From positions 1 through 64,000 of the forward strand of contig JAWXUS010000008.1 in NCBI GenBank assembly GCA_044426235.1: DNA of 64,000 bases, given 5' to 3'. A program made the translations under genes and the position numbers. Positions 35,606 through 43,899 of the stretch are shown piece after piece (position 1 is the stretch's first letter; each line of letters starts with the position of its first letter). The notes under the pieces are model-generated. The model searched no databases. It was not told where the DNA came from and was given only the letters and a program-made list of their open reading frames with translations. The stretch comes from JAGHEK01 sp044426235 (GTDB lineage Bacteria > Bacillota > Clostridia > Peptostreptococcales > Peptostreptococcaceae).

Positions 35606-38137
35606 TTATCTACTTAACATTACTAAAGCTTCTGCTCTAGTTAAAAGTCCATTTGGTCTGAATGTATTGTCTTCAAATCCAGTTATAACTCCTGAATTAC
35701 TTAAAGAGTTTATAGTTGAATCAACCCAAGCTGGAATAGTTGCATCATCTTTGAATGAAGTTTTACTATCAACTTGAACTCCATTAACAACTATATCAGA
35801 ACTTGTTCCATTAAATGCTACAAAGTTTCCGTTTGCATCTTCTGAAGTGAATTTAGAAACATTAGCAGTTTTAAATGTAGTGTGTGCATTTGCTATCATC
35901 ATAGCAGCTTCTGCTCTTGTAGTATTAGTATTTGGAATAAAAGTATTATCTCCATATCCATTTACAATACCTAAGTTTTTAAGTGCATTAACGTATCCGT
36001 AGTGCCAATTTCCAACAACAACATCACTAAAGCTATTTCCACTTTGAACTTCTTCAACTCCAAAAGTAGTAGCAACCATTTTAGCAAGTTCAGAACGAGT
36101 AACATAATCATTTGGTCTAAATTCTGTTGAATTATCAACTATCCCTTTATCCATAGCATCTAATATAACATCTTTCGCCCAGTGATTATCAAAATCTGTT
36201 GGTATAGTGTTTAAGTCATAAGAATACTTAACATTTCCATTTTCTAAAGTTTCTACAGGCTTTATATTGTCATTTTCTCTAAGAACAGTTTTAGCTTCTT
36301 CTTTTGCAGTGAATACAACGTTAGCATTAGTATTAATACCTTTTATACTCCAGTTATTATCAGCCTTAACATCTATTGTTCCAAATGATTTAATATATTC
36401 CATTATAGTCATTCTATTTTCATCAGTTGATTCAAATACCGTTTCTCCATCAATTATACCAGGGAATGCTCCACCTGCTCTATAATTGTTAGTTGCAACT
36501 AAGAATTCTTGATCTAAGTCTATTGGACTTCCATTATATTCTAAGTTAACTATTCTTGAAGTATTTGGATTAACTAAGTTTCCATTTTGATCATACTTAT
36601 TTTCTTTAGTAACATCTACTTCATAAGTTACGCCATCTATAGTGTCAAAGTTAAATGCTCTAAAGTCTGGATTTATTAATTGTTGTTCTTCAGTTGAATT
36701 AGGATCTATAGTATTATACATTCCAGATGTCATCTCTAACCATTCTTTAACTTGCGCTCCAGTTAATTTTAAAACAGTTATAGTATTATCATATAAGTAA
36801 ACATTAGCTAAATCTTTCATAACTAAATCACCTTCTTCTAAAGCTATACCAACTCTAAATGGTGCAGCAGAAGATAATATTGGTAGATCTTTATATTCGT
36901 CAAATTCTCCGGCCTTAACTTTTTCTTCTAAATACCATTTTTGTGCATCAGATATTAATTGAACTGCATTACTATCTCTAACTAATGCAAGATAAGTTTC
37001 TATTACACTAGCATTTTTTCCAACTGGAGTATTTATATAATCAAGTGTAGCTTGATGTGCATTCATTAAAGTTTCATTTTCAGTTATTAATGGACTATTT
37101 TTAGGCTTTAATTCTGATACTAATCTCAGTTCAGTAGTACTCTCATCATCATTTATAGTCCATTTTCCATTTTCCATAACTAATTTTAAGTCAACTACAC
37201 CTAAAGCATTTCCTGCATTACCAGGCTTCACAATTTGAATTCCATTTACAGTATCATGTGCTAATCTGTGACTGTGACCAGATACTATAACATCTAATCC
37301 TTCAACTTGAGTTAATTGAAGTGCAGCTTGCTCTTCACCTTCTATATGTTCAGTTCCAAAACCAAATCCAGAGTGTGCAAGTGCAACTACTATATCAACG
37401 TCTTCTTCCTCTTTTAATATTTTACTTACTTTATCTGCTGAATTTTTTATATCTTCAACTTGAACTTTACCATCTAAATGTTGCTTATCCCAATTAAGTA
37501 TTTGAGGAGGAACAAATCCTGTGATACCAATTTTTACAACTTGTTCATTTCCATTATCATCGATTATAGTTTCATCTAAAACAACATATTGATCAAATAA
37601 TGGATTACCTTCCATATCGTAAGTATTAGCACTTACAAAACTAGTATTGAAAACTTCTTTATCAGTTATTTGATTTATAAAGTCCATTCCATAGTTAAAT
37701 TCGTGATTTCCTGCAGTTGTAGCATCAAATCCTAATAAATCTAACGCTTCATATATTGGATACTTTTCTCCTGGCTTAGTTCTTGTTTCTTCGTTCATAG
37801 CAAAAACATTCGCTAAAGGAGTTCCTTGAATTGTATCTCCATTATCAACTAATATTAAATTATCTATTTTTTCGTTTTCACTTTGATTAACTTCAGCTTT
37901 AGCTTCTTCAATTAAAGTTGCAACTCTTGATAAACCTATATTTGGATTTTGTACATCTTGATAGTAATCATAATCCATAAGATTTGCGTGTAAATCTGTT
38001 ATAGCTAAAACACGAAAATCTGCAGTTATCTTTTCGTTTGATATTTCCTCAGTTTTATTTTGTGCAAAAACCGGAACTAAACTTTGTGCACCCATTATTG
38101 CAGTTAAAGCTATTGCTTTTAATTTATTATTCATCAT
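35606..38137 (-). CDS. SLH-anchored 5'-nucleotidase/cyclic phosphodiesterase
   Basis: An 843-residue secreted protein. The signal peptide (1-25) ends in VPVFAQN. The metallophosphatase domain (about 40-330) has LAITDLHANL, VDNGDTIQGTP, GNHEFNYG, ALAHSGFGFG and VSGHSHRLAH, the two-metal site of UshA/CpdB enzymes. The 5_nucleotid_C substrate domain spans about 390-610. Three SLH repeats end the protein (about 650-843, e.g. HWAKDVILDAMDKGIVD, TRAEALVMLSR). It should sit on the cell wall, bound to pyruvylated polymer, and release phosphate and nucleosides from external nucleotides. A closely spaced ATG-ATG start follows GGGGAG. Confidence 0.95.
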   Translation of the reverse strand: MMNNKLKAIALTAIMGAQSLVPVFAQNKTEEISNEKITADFRVLAITDLHANLMDYDYYQDVQNPNIGLSRVATLIEEAKAEVNQSENEKIDNLILVDNGDTIQGTPLANVFAMNEETRTKPGEKYPIYEALDLLGFDATTAGNHEFNYGMDFINQITDKEVFNTSFVSANTYDMEGNPLFDQYVVLDETIIDDNGNEQVVKIGITGFVPPQILNWDKQHLDGKVQVEDIKNSADKVSKILKEEEDVDIVVALAHSGFGFGTEHIEGEEQAALQLTQVEGLDVIVSGHSHRLAHDTVNGIQIVKPGNAGNALGVVDLKLVMENGKWTINDDESTTELRLVSELKPKNSPLITENETLMNAHQATLDYINTPVGKNASVIETYLALVRDSNAVQLISDAQKWYLEEKVKAGEFDEYKDLPILSSAAPFRVGIALEEGDLVMKDLANVYLYDNTITVLKLTGAQVKEWLEMTSGMYNTIDPNSTEEQQLINPDFRAFNFDTIDGVTYEVDVTKENKYDQNGNLVNPNTSRIVNLEYNGSPIDLDQEFLVATNNYRAGGAFPGIIDGETVFESTDENRMTIMEYIKSFGTIDVKADNNWSIKGINTNANVVFTAKEEAKTVLRENDNIKPVETLENGNVKYSYDLNTIPTDFDNHWAKDVILDAMDKGIVDNSTEFRPNDYVTRSELAKMVATTFGVEEVQSGNSFSDVVVGNWHYGYVNALKNLGIVNGYGDNTFIPNTNTTRAEAAMMIANAHTTFKTANVSKFTSEDANGNFVAFNGTSSDIVVNGVQVDSKTSFKDDATIPAWVDSTINSLSNSGVITGFEDNTFRPNGLLTRAEALVMLSR

Positions 38138-38256
38138 AAATTCTCCCCGATATATTTTGTCATTTTAACTTAACACTTCTAATATATGATACAACACGAA
38201 TTAATTTTTGTAAATATAAAAAAATATTTTTATGATATTATTTGTCGAAAAAAATA

Positions 38257-38287
38257 ACACCCAAACTATAAACTATAATTTGAGTGC
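38257..38287 (-). terminator. hpt terminator
   Basis: Imperfect hairpin with outer arms GGCACTCAAATTATA / TATAGTTTGGGTG on the minus strand, followed by TTATTTTTTT, just downstream of the hpt stop at 38294. Confidence 0.7.
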
Positions 38288-38293
38288 CTATTA

Positions 38294-38833
38294 TTATCTA
38301 TCTTCGTTAGTTACATTAAACACGTATGGAATATTTCTATAATAATCTCCAAAGTTTAATCCATATCCTACAACAAACTTATCTTCTATTTCAAATCCAC
38401 AGTAATCAGGCACTAAATCTACCTTTCTTCTAACTGGCTTATCAAGTAAAACGCAGCTCTTTATGCTTTTTGGATTTCTTTTTTGTAAGTGATTTATAAC
38501 ACTATGCATAGTAAGTGCAGAATCTGTTATATCATCTACTATTAATATGTCATATCCTTCAAGATCACCTTTTATATCAGTTACCACTTCAACAGTCCCA
38601 GAACTCTCCTCTGAGTTACCATAGCTTGAAGTTGTCATAAATTCGATTTTAGTTGGTACAGTTATTTCTCTAACTAAATCTGCACAAAATATAAAACTTC
38701 CCTTTAAAAGAGATACTACAAGTAGATTTTTGTCCTTATAGTCGTTTGATATTTCACTACCTAATTCCTTTAGTCTTGAGTCTATTTGCTCCTTTGAACA
38801 TAACACTTCCCATTTTTTAGTTTCTATATTCAT
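38294..38833 (-). CDS. hpt: Hypoxanthine phosphoribosyltransferase
   Basis: A 179-residue purine salvage enzyme making IMP and GMP from the free bases and PRPP. The PRPP loop is LIVDDITDSALTM, the flexible-loop region is EFMTTSSYGNSEESSG, and the base-contact FVVGYGLNFGDYYR block is C-terminal. The start is placed at ATG 38833 (AAGGAGAAAC upstream) because the 20 codons before it have no SD and no homology. It may take up hypoxanthine derived from the nucleosides released by the neighbouring 5'-nucleotidase. Confidence 0.96.
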   Translation of the reverse strand: MNIETKKWEVLCSKEQIDSRLKELGSEISNDYKDKNLLVVSLLKGSFIFCADLVREITVPTKIEFMTTSSYGNSEESSGTVEVVTDIKGDLEGYDILIVDDITDSALTMHSVINHLQKRNPKSIKSCVLLDKPVRRKVDLVPDYCGFEIEDKFVVGYGLNFGDYYRNIPYVFNVTNEDR

Positions 38834-38931
38834 AAGTTTCTCCTTAAAATAGTGTAATACTTTAATTTTATAAGAAAATAGATAACTTTGCAAGTAAAAA
38901 AACTTATAAAAATTAAAATTTAGACAAAAAA

Positions 38932-38962
38932 ATTACCCCCTAGAATAAATCTAGAGAGTAAT
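38932..38962 (-). terminator. Terminator of the SLH surface protein
   Basis: Minus-strand stem ATTACTCTCTAGA / TCTAGGGGGTAAT followed by TTTTTTTG, about 20 bp after the stop codon. Confidence 0.75.
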
Positions 38963-38979
38963 CTTATTTATATCAAATA

Positions 38980-40620
38980 TTATTTATCAGCTCTTAATAA
39001 CATAACTATTGCTTCAGCTCTAGTTATAGTATTTTGTGGTTTAAAAGTTCCATCTTCATAACCTTCTATAACCTTTTCTTTAGCTAATGCACTTATAGAC
39101 TCATCTGCCCATACTGCTATATCTTTATCATCTTTAAAGTTAGTTACAGTATCAACATGTATAGTTTGACCATTAACTACTACTATTTTCTCAACAACAC
39201 CATCCATAGCATATGGTACAGCATTAACTCCTGTAGTATTTAAAGCTTTTACTTGTAAATCATATATAGCTGCTATCATCTTAGCTGCTTCTTGTCTAGT
39301 TATTTGTCCAGATGGCTTGAATGATCCATCTTCGTATCCATTTATTATAGTCCCTGGTATATTAGTAGCATTATATAATGCTGCTATATACTTGTAGTGC
39401 CAATTAGATTCTACTACATCATTAAATGGTACATTCATATTCTTAACAGATTCATCTGAAGTATCAAGTCCAAATACTGTACAAACTATTTTAGCAAATT
39501 CAGCTCTAGTTATTTCATCTTGAGGTCTGAAAGTTTCTGAATTATCTATATATCCATTTAACATAGCATCAAATATAAAGTCTTTAGCCCAGTTCATATG
39601 TCCATAATCAGTATCATCTAAGTTTGGCATATCAAGAACTAAACTCTTAACCATATCATCTAAATCATCTAAAGTTAAAGTTATTATAGGAGTATTATAA
39701 TTTATTAATCCTCTACTATCAACTTTAAATACTTCAACTACAATAGAATTCTTTCCATTTTCATGTATTTTGAAATCTATTAATTCAGAATTTTGTTCGA
39801 ATCTATATTTTAAAGCATTTAATGTATAGTAAACTTGTCTTTGCTCATCAGAAGTTAATTGTCTCATATGAGTTCCTTCTGCTCCAGACCAGTCTGATAC
39901 TAAATCATTAAAACTTATTCTTATAGAAGATGAAGTAGTAACTCCGTTTATTTGATCTATAGTATTATTAACTCTAACTATTTGACCATTGAAGTATGCA
40001 TTAACACTAGTTAATCCTTCAACTAAAGTATCTACTAACGTAGCTAACTTATCTTCTTCTGGAAGAACCATTTCACCTAAGAAATCAGAGTATTGTATAG
40101 TAACAACTTTTTGTTGAGTTCCTTTAGTTAATGTGATTATTTTTTCAGACCAAGCGAATCCTGGTAATGTATGTCTAGACATTAATCTAGTTTGTTCTTG
40201 CTTAGTCCATCCAGCTTGAACATGAGATTCTATTAATGCTTCTGTAGCTGCTAATCTAGCTCTTTCGTTATGCATAATAGTTGCATCTGTAGTGCTTTGA
40301 TTTTTAGCAACATCTATAAAAGTTATTTTATCAAATGCTGCATTATCTTCATGCTTTTCAACATCTAACACTTTTACGTTCTCATAACCTTTCTTTAAAG
40401 TATGAGATGCAGTATTAGCTGCAGTAGCTCCATTAAAATCATATAAATTTATTCTTGTTTCAGTATCAACTTCTCCATATCCTGATGCTTTTCTTGCATC
40501 TAATACTGTAGTTGATTGTAATTCAGCTAATCCAGTTACTAATGAATCATTAGCAAATGCAGGTACAACTGTTCCGAATGCCATAGCTGCTGCCATAGCT
40601 GTTGATAATTGTTTCTTCAT
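38980..40620 (-). CDS. SLH-domain surface (S-layer-like) protein
   Basis: A 546-residue secreted protein: signal peptide (1-23, cleaved near VPAFA-ND), a unique region of about 320 residues with no family I recognise, then three SLH repeats (about 346-546), each with W..D.I..A...G.I.G....F.P...ITRAE..K. The size and position suggest an S-layer protein or a wall-associated one. The RBS is GGAGGGAATACA. A candidate promoter is at 40754-40782, giving a leader of about 125 nt in which near-copies of the RBS sequence (GAGGAATACAT) recur. Anchoring needs pyruvylated polymer, consistent with the polymer genes at the left end of the window. Confidence 0.9.
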   Translation of the reverse strand: MKKQLSTAMAAAMAFGTVVPAFANDSLVTGLAELQSTTVLDARKASGYGEVDTETRINLYDFNGATAANTASHTLKKGYENVKVLDVEKHEDNAAFDKITFIDVAKNQSTTDATIMHNERARLAATEALIESHVQAGWTKQEQTRLMSRHTLPGFAWSEKIITLTKGTQQKVVTIQYSDFLGEMVLPEEDKLATLVDTLVEGLTSVNAYFNGQIVRVNNTIDQINGVTTSSSIRISFNDLVSDWSGAEGTHMRQLTSDEQRQVYYTLNALKYRFEQNSELIDFKIHENGKNSIVVEVFKVDSRGLINYNTPIITLTLDDLDDMVKSLVLDMPNLDDTDYGHMNWAKDFIFDAMLNGYIDNSETFRPQDEITRAEFAKIVCTVFGLDTSDESVKNMNVPFNDVVESNWHYKYIAALYNATNIPGTIINGYEDGSFKPSGQITRQEAAKMIAAIYDLQVKALNTTGVNAVPYAMDGVVEKIVVVNGQTIHVDTVTNFKDDKDIAVWADESISALAKEKVIEGYEDGTFKPQNTITRAEAIVMLLRADK

Positions 40621-40753
40621 TATTGTATTCCCTCCAATATATTATAATTGCTCATTTTATCTCTACGCCACATTAAAAATCTAAAAATTAAGATATTGTA
40701 TGTATTCCTTACTACAAAAGCTTAAATAACGGCTTTATGTATTCCTCAAAATA

Positions 40754-40782
40754 ATAATACTATACCCCTATATTTTTTGCAA
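40754..40782 (-). promoter_or_regulatory. Candidate promoter of the S-layer-like gene
   Basis: TTGCAA (-35, 40777-40782), 17-bp spacer, TATTAT (-10, 40754-40759) on the minus strand. The predicted start near 40747 would place a GAGGAATACA motif at the very 5' end of the mRNA, leaving a leader of about 125 nt. Confidence 0.5.
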
Positions 40783-40919
40783 TGCTTTTTTGAAACTTTT
40801 TTGTAAATTTATTATTTTTTAGAATTTATACATTTTTTATCTAATTAATTATTTATATATTTATAAAGCAATTTTAATTTTAGGTTTATTTTTTTATAGT
40901 TTTAAGTTATAATGGTAAT

Positions 40920-41025
40920 ACGTTAGAAAGATTTTATCTCTCTAATGTATTCCTCAACTTAAAGTGCGTTTACGCATTTTAAAAATTTCTAACTAAAGGA
41001 CTTACTTTTGTAAGTCCTTTTTTTA
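40920..41025 (+). ncRNA. Putative structured leader RNA or small RNA with terminator
   Basis: A -10 box TATAAT lies at 40908-40913 (weak -35). Downstream, GTTAGAAA (40922-40929) can pair with TTTCTAAC (40986-40993), or the same 5' bases can form a local hairpin with ATCTCTCTAA (40936-40945); the two are mutually exclusive. A TGCGTTTACGCA hairpin and a strong intrinsic terminator (AAAGGACTTAC / GTAAGTCCTTT, 40995-41020, then T-run) follow. This looks like an attenuating leader for the Met-rich gene, or a stand-alone RNA. No known riboswitch motif recognised. Confidence 0.45.
40995..41020 (+). terminator. Intrinsic terminator upstream of the Met-rich gene
   Basis: Perfect 11-bp stem AAAGGACTTAC / GTAAGTCCTTT, 4-nt loop, eight T residues. 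It lies before, not after, the coding region on this strand, so it either ends a short RNA or attenuates the gene at 41092. Confidence 0.85.
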
Positions 41026-41091
41026 TTATCATAATACTTGTTTTTCTTGAATAAATTTAATTATAAAATGAATTTTAAAGGAGATAATATT

Positions 41092-41346
41092 ATGGACTAT
41101 CCAAACCCTTACGTGGATCCTAGTATGTATACGAATAATACGCACGAAGATAATTTTCAATTTAATCAAATGCCAAACCAAATGCAGTTTAATCAAAATC
41201 AATTTAATCAGATGATGAATCCTCAAATGCTAAATCCTCAAATGATGCAACAAATGATGATGCAACAAATGATGATGATGCAACAACTACTTGCCCAAAT
41301 GAACTCAAATATGAATATGGAAGAATTCGACGAGGAAGAAATGTAA
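41092..41346 (+). CDS. Small Met/Gln/Asn-rich low-complexity protein
   Basis: An 84-residue protein starting at ATG 41092 (AAAGGAG at -13). It begins MDYPNPYVDPSMYTNN, continues with repeats of (N/M)QFNQ, MLNPQ and MMQQMMMQQ, and ends acidic (EEFDEEEM). Over a third of residues are Met or Gln. There is no signal peptide. I do not recognise a family; composition recalls small spore coat or exosporium proteins, but that is only a guess. The unusual codon pattern could also reflect a repeat expansion, although the RBS and clean frame argue for a real gene. Confidence 0.7.
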   Translation: MDYPNPYVDPSMYTNNTHEDNFQFNQMPNQMQFNQNQFNQMMNPQMLNPQMMQQMMMQQMMMMQQLLAQMNSNMNMEEFDEEEM

Positions 41347-41432
41347 TTATTTTTAAAATTATGTATAAAAATATGTTAACTGTTAATAATAGTAATGTAT
41401 TCCTCATAATATTCCCCCAATATTATAAATAC

Positions 41433-41467
41433 AAAAGCTATGGAGTAGATAAACTTCCATAGCTTTT
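41433..41467. terminator. Bidirectional terminator
   Basis: 12-bp arms AAAAGCTATGGA / TCCATAGCTTTT around an 11-nt loop, with T-runs on both sides. Ends the minus-strand gene at 41473 and can end read-through from the Met-rich gene. Confidence 0.8.
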
Positions 41468-41472
41468 TAAAT

Positions 41473-42534
41473 TTAATCTAAAAAATCATCAAAATCTGTT
41501 GAACAAGATTCACAGTAATCAAATAATATATTTTCATCAAAATATAAATGCTCTAAAATATCTAAATAATCGCCATATTTTTTTAATAATTCTTGTTCAG
41601 TTAATTTTATGTTTATTTGGTCGTAATTTCCAACGAAAACGTAATTATTTTGAACATAAAAAATATTTTTTATATCATTATTAATAATATATTCATTTTC
41701 TTTGACGTGATCATTATCTTTTTTAAAATTTGTATATAGATTTCCTTCACACATTTCGCACTTTTGCATATGAAGATTATCTTTAAAAAATAACTCCTCA
41801 AATACTTCTCTATTTTTTAATTTGTATATACTTAAATATTCTTCTTTTTTTATTTCATCAAATGCCTCAAAATCATAAATTGAGTAAGTTTCATCAAATT
41901 TAATAGACATTAGTTCTAAATTATTAATTTCTAAAATCCCTTTAGATAAAAAATATCCGTCCATATCTTCATATATAAATTCGCATTCATAAATACTATT
42001 TTCTTTCTTGTTTATCACATTTTTAAGTAGTGTTCCATTTATTTTTGTAAGCTCTGTTTCAGATATTTCTTCTTTGTTAGTTAGATAGAATATTCCTTCT
42101 TTATCTTTTGAAATAATTCTCATCAAAATATAGTTTATAAATTCGTAGTCGTTTTCTATTTCCTTAGATAATAATTTATTTAATTCACTTTTCGATACTT
42201 TATTAAATTTTAAATCTTTTGTATTTTCCATAAAGTTTTTAAGCTCAATTTCTATATCTTCAGTTTCTTCATATGAATAATTTAAAAGCGACATAGCATA
42301 ATTAGTATCTAAGTCTATTATTTCACTTCCAAAACCTCCAAATAATCTTTCTATCTCTTTTTTATGATCCATTTCGCTCGGATTTATTATACTAACATAA
42401 TCACTAACTCCACCTCCCTCAAAGTCTAATATTATATATTGACTAAGAATTTCAAAGTTTATTTCCCACTTAATAAATAGTCCTAAACTTCCCATTAATC
42501 TTGATTTAGTTGCTTTTGCACTAATAAACCTCAT
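41473..42534 (-). CDS. Uncharacterised cytoplasmic protein with two CxxC pairs
   Basis: A 353-residue acidic protein, no signal peptide or membrane segment. The start is the ATG at 42534 (GGAGG seven bases before); an in-frame ATG two codons upstream is too close to the SD. The C-terminal third has CEMC (about 260) and CESC (about 343), which could form one split zinc site. I recognise no family. It follows pstS with only a terminator between, so co-expression with phosphate uptake is possible but not shown. Confidence 0.6.
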   Translation of the reverse strand: MRFISAKATKSRLMGSLGLFIKWEINFEILSQYIILDFEGGGVSDYVSIINPSEMDHKKEIERLFGGFGSEIIDLDTNYAMSLLNYSYEETEDIEIELKNFMENTKDLKFNKVSKSELNKLLSKEIENDYEFINYILMRIISKDKEGIFYLTNKEEISETELTKINGTLLKNVINKKENSIYECEFIYEDMDGYFLSKGILEINNLELMSIKFDETYSIYDFEAFDEIKKEEYLSIYKLKNREVFEELFFKDNLHMQKCEMCEGNLYTNFKKDNDHVKENEYIINNDIKNIFYVQNNYVFVGNYDQINIKLTEQELLKKYGDYLDILEHLYFDENILFDYCESCSTDFDDFLD

Positions 42535-42569
42535 TTTCATTCCTCCAAAACTTTATTATACGACAAAAA

Positions 42570-42591
42570 AAGCCTCTTTAAAAAGAGACTT
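42570..42591 (-). terminator. pstS terminator
   Basis: AGTCTCTT / AAGAGGCT stem on the minus strand followed by seven T residues, about 10 bp beyond the pstS stop codon. Confidence 0.8.
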
Positions 42592-42599
42592 TTTATTAT

Positions 42600-43433
42600 C
42601 TATTTAACACTTACTAATCCTTCTTCTTCAATTATTGCTTGACCTTCATCACTTAATATAAAATCTAAGAATTCTTGACCTTTTTCAGATAAGTTTTCTT
42701 CTTTGTGTACTAATAAGAATGGTCTAGATACTGGATAATCTCCAGATTTTATATTATCAGTAGTCATTTCAACACCATCAACTGAAAGTAATGTTACATT
42801 TTCATCAACATAAGATCCTGAAACGTATCCTATTGCGTTTACATTTCCTTCAACTGTTGATTTTATGTTTCCTGAACCATCTCCGATTGTTGCATCTTTA
42901 GTTAATTCAGCACTTTCGTAACCTATTATTTCTTCGAATGCTCCTCTAGTTCCTGAACCATCTTCCCTTGATACTGCAACTATTGGTGCATCATCTCCAC
43001 CTAATTCTTGCCAGTTAGTTATTTCTCCTGTATATATTCCATTTATTTGATCACTTGTTAAGTTTTTGATTGGGTTATTAACGTTTGTTATTAATGCTAT
43101 TGCATCTATTGCCATTGTAGTTTCAACAACTCCTGATGCTCTTTCTTCGTCCTTTAAATCTCTTGAAGACATACCTATTTCAGATATTCCATCTATTGCA
43201 TTTTTAACTCCAGCCGATGATCCAAGTTGTTGGATTTCTATATTTACATCTTCATTTAAATCTTCAAATCTTTCAGATACTAATTCCATTGAAGGACCTA
43301 CTGAAGTTGAACCTGAAACTGTTATAGTACTTTTTCCACCAGCAGATTCATCATTACTTCCTCCACAACCTACTGCTAAAGCTCCAACTAATACTGTTGA
43401 CATTAATAAAGATGATACTCTCTTATTTAACAT
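42600..43433 (-). CDS. pstS: Phosphate-binding lipoprotein PstS
   Basis: A 277-residue lipoprotein (lipobox AVGC, Cys23) of the phosphate ABC transporter. The phosphate-contact blocks ITVSGSTSVGPSMELV, IGMSSRDLKDEE and VSREDGSGTRGAFEE are clear, as is IGYVSGSYV near the C-terminus. pstC, pstA, pstB and phoU are not adjacent: a terminator follows and the next gene is unrelated, so this is an orphan receptor. Upstream is a four-repeat Pho box, so it should be induced on phosphate starvation through PhoP-PhoR. Confidence 0.95.
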   Translation of the reverse strand: MLNKRVSSLLMSTVLVGALAVGCGGSNDESAGGKSTITVSGSTSVGPSMELVSERFEDLNEDVNIEIQQLGSSAGVKNAIDGISEIGMSSRDLKDEERASGVVETTMAIDAIALITNVNNPIKNLTSDQINGIYTGEITNWQELGGDDAPIVAVSREDGSGTRGAFEEIIGYESAELTKDATIGDGSGNIKSTVEGNVNAIGYVSGSYVDENVTLLSVDGVEMTTDNIKSGDYPVSRPFLLVHKEENLSEKGQEFLDFILSDEGQAIIEEEGLVSVK

Positions 43434-43506
43434 AATTTTCTCCTTTTAATATGTAAATTTATATAATTTTCTCTTTTTATAAACATTATTTCCTTCTTCA
43501 AATAAA

Positions 43507-43560
43507 ATAATACATTCATTTTGTTAAGAAAGTGTTATGCTAATGTTAAATAATTGTAAA
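43507..43560 (-). promoter_or_regulatory. Pho box and -10 of pstS
   Basis: On the minus strand TTTACA, TTAACA, ATAACA and TTAACA occur with an exact 11-bp period (complements at 43555, 43544, 43533 and 43522), the TT(A/T)ACA-N5 array of PhoP boxes. A -10 box TATTAT lies at 43507-43512. The box abuts the stop of the Spo0E-like gene. Confidence 0.85.
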
Positions 43561-43561
43561 A

Positions 43562-43729
43562 TTATAAATTTCTTTCAACTCTTATATATTCATTTATTAA
43601 TTCGTTTATATTATCACTATGAACTTTAATTTCATCTTCAAATATATCCGGATATACCATACAAACATTTAGTTCATCTCGTACAACCTCTATTTCCTCT
43701 TTTAACTCACTTAATCTCTCTTTACTCAA
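43562..43729 (-). CDS. Spo0E-like aspartyl-phosphate phosphatase
   Basis: A 55-residue helical protein with a TTG start (43729-43727) and a strong SD, GGAGGAATACG, eight bases before. It reads MSKERLSELKEEIEVVRDEL, then about ten residues, then HSDNINELINEYIRVE. The S.xID.LI..Y pattern and the helix-turn-helix hairpin size match the Spo0E family, which removes phosphate from Spo0A and so delays sporulation; in clostridia members may act on other regulators. The canonical SxxxD site reads HSDNIN here, a slight departure. It is monocistronic, between rlmD and pstS. Confidence 0.75.
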   Translation of the reverse strand: MSKERLSELKEEIEVVRDELNVCMVYPDIFEDEIKVHSDNINELINEYIRVERNL

Positions 43730-43811
43730 AACGTATTCCTCCGATATACTAGTTTAAGGACTTATTATACACTATTTATTAAATATTTTAAACTGAATAA
43801 TAAAATAAAAA

Positions 43812-43841
43812 AGGAGATATCACCTAATTGTAATAACTCCT
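43812..43841 (-). terminator. rlmD terminator
   Basis: AGGAGTTAT / ATATCTCCT stem with one mismatch and a 12-nt loop, followed by six T residues on the minus strand, about 60 bp after the rlmD stop. Confidence 0.65.
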
Positions 43842-43899
43842 AAAAACCAAACTAATACTTTTTAATTCTATCTTAAATATATATTAATATGATTTCCAA

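Larger units (their letters stand above)
40701..41405. repeat. Short repeated motif around the S-layer gene start
   Basis: TGTATTCCT(C/T) occurs on the + strand at 40701, 40738, 40946 and 41396, all in the same orientation; the S-layer RBS gives a fifth variant (complement TGTATTCCCTCC at 40625). Read on the minus strand it is GAGGAATACA, a Shine-Dalgarno-like sequence. Function not known. Confidence 0.55.

Noticed and set aside
40701..41405. CRISPR array from repeated TGTATTCCTC motifs
   Set aside because: The motif is only 10 bp, spacing is irregular (37 to 450 bp), and no cas genes are present.
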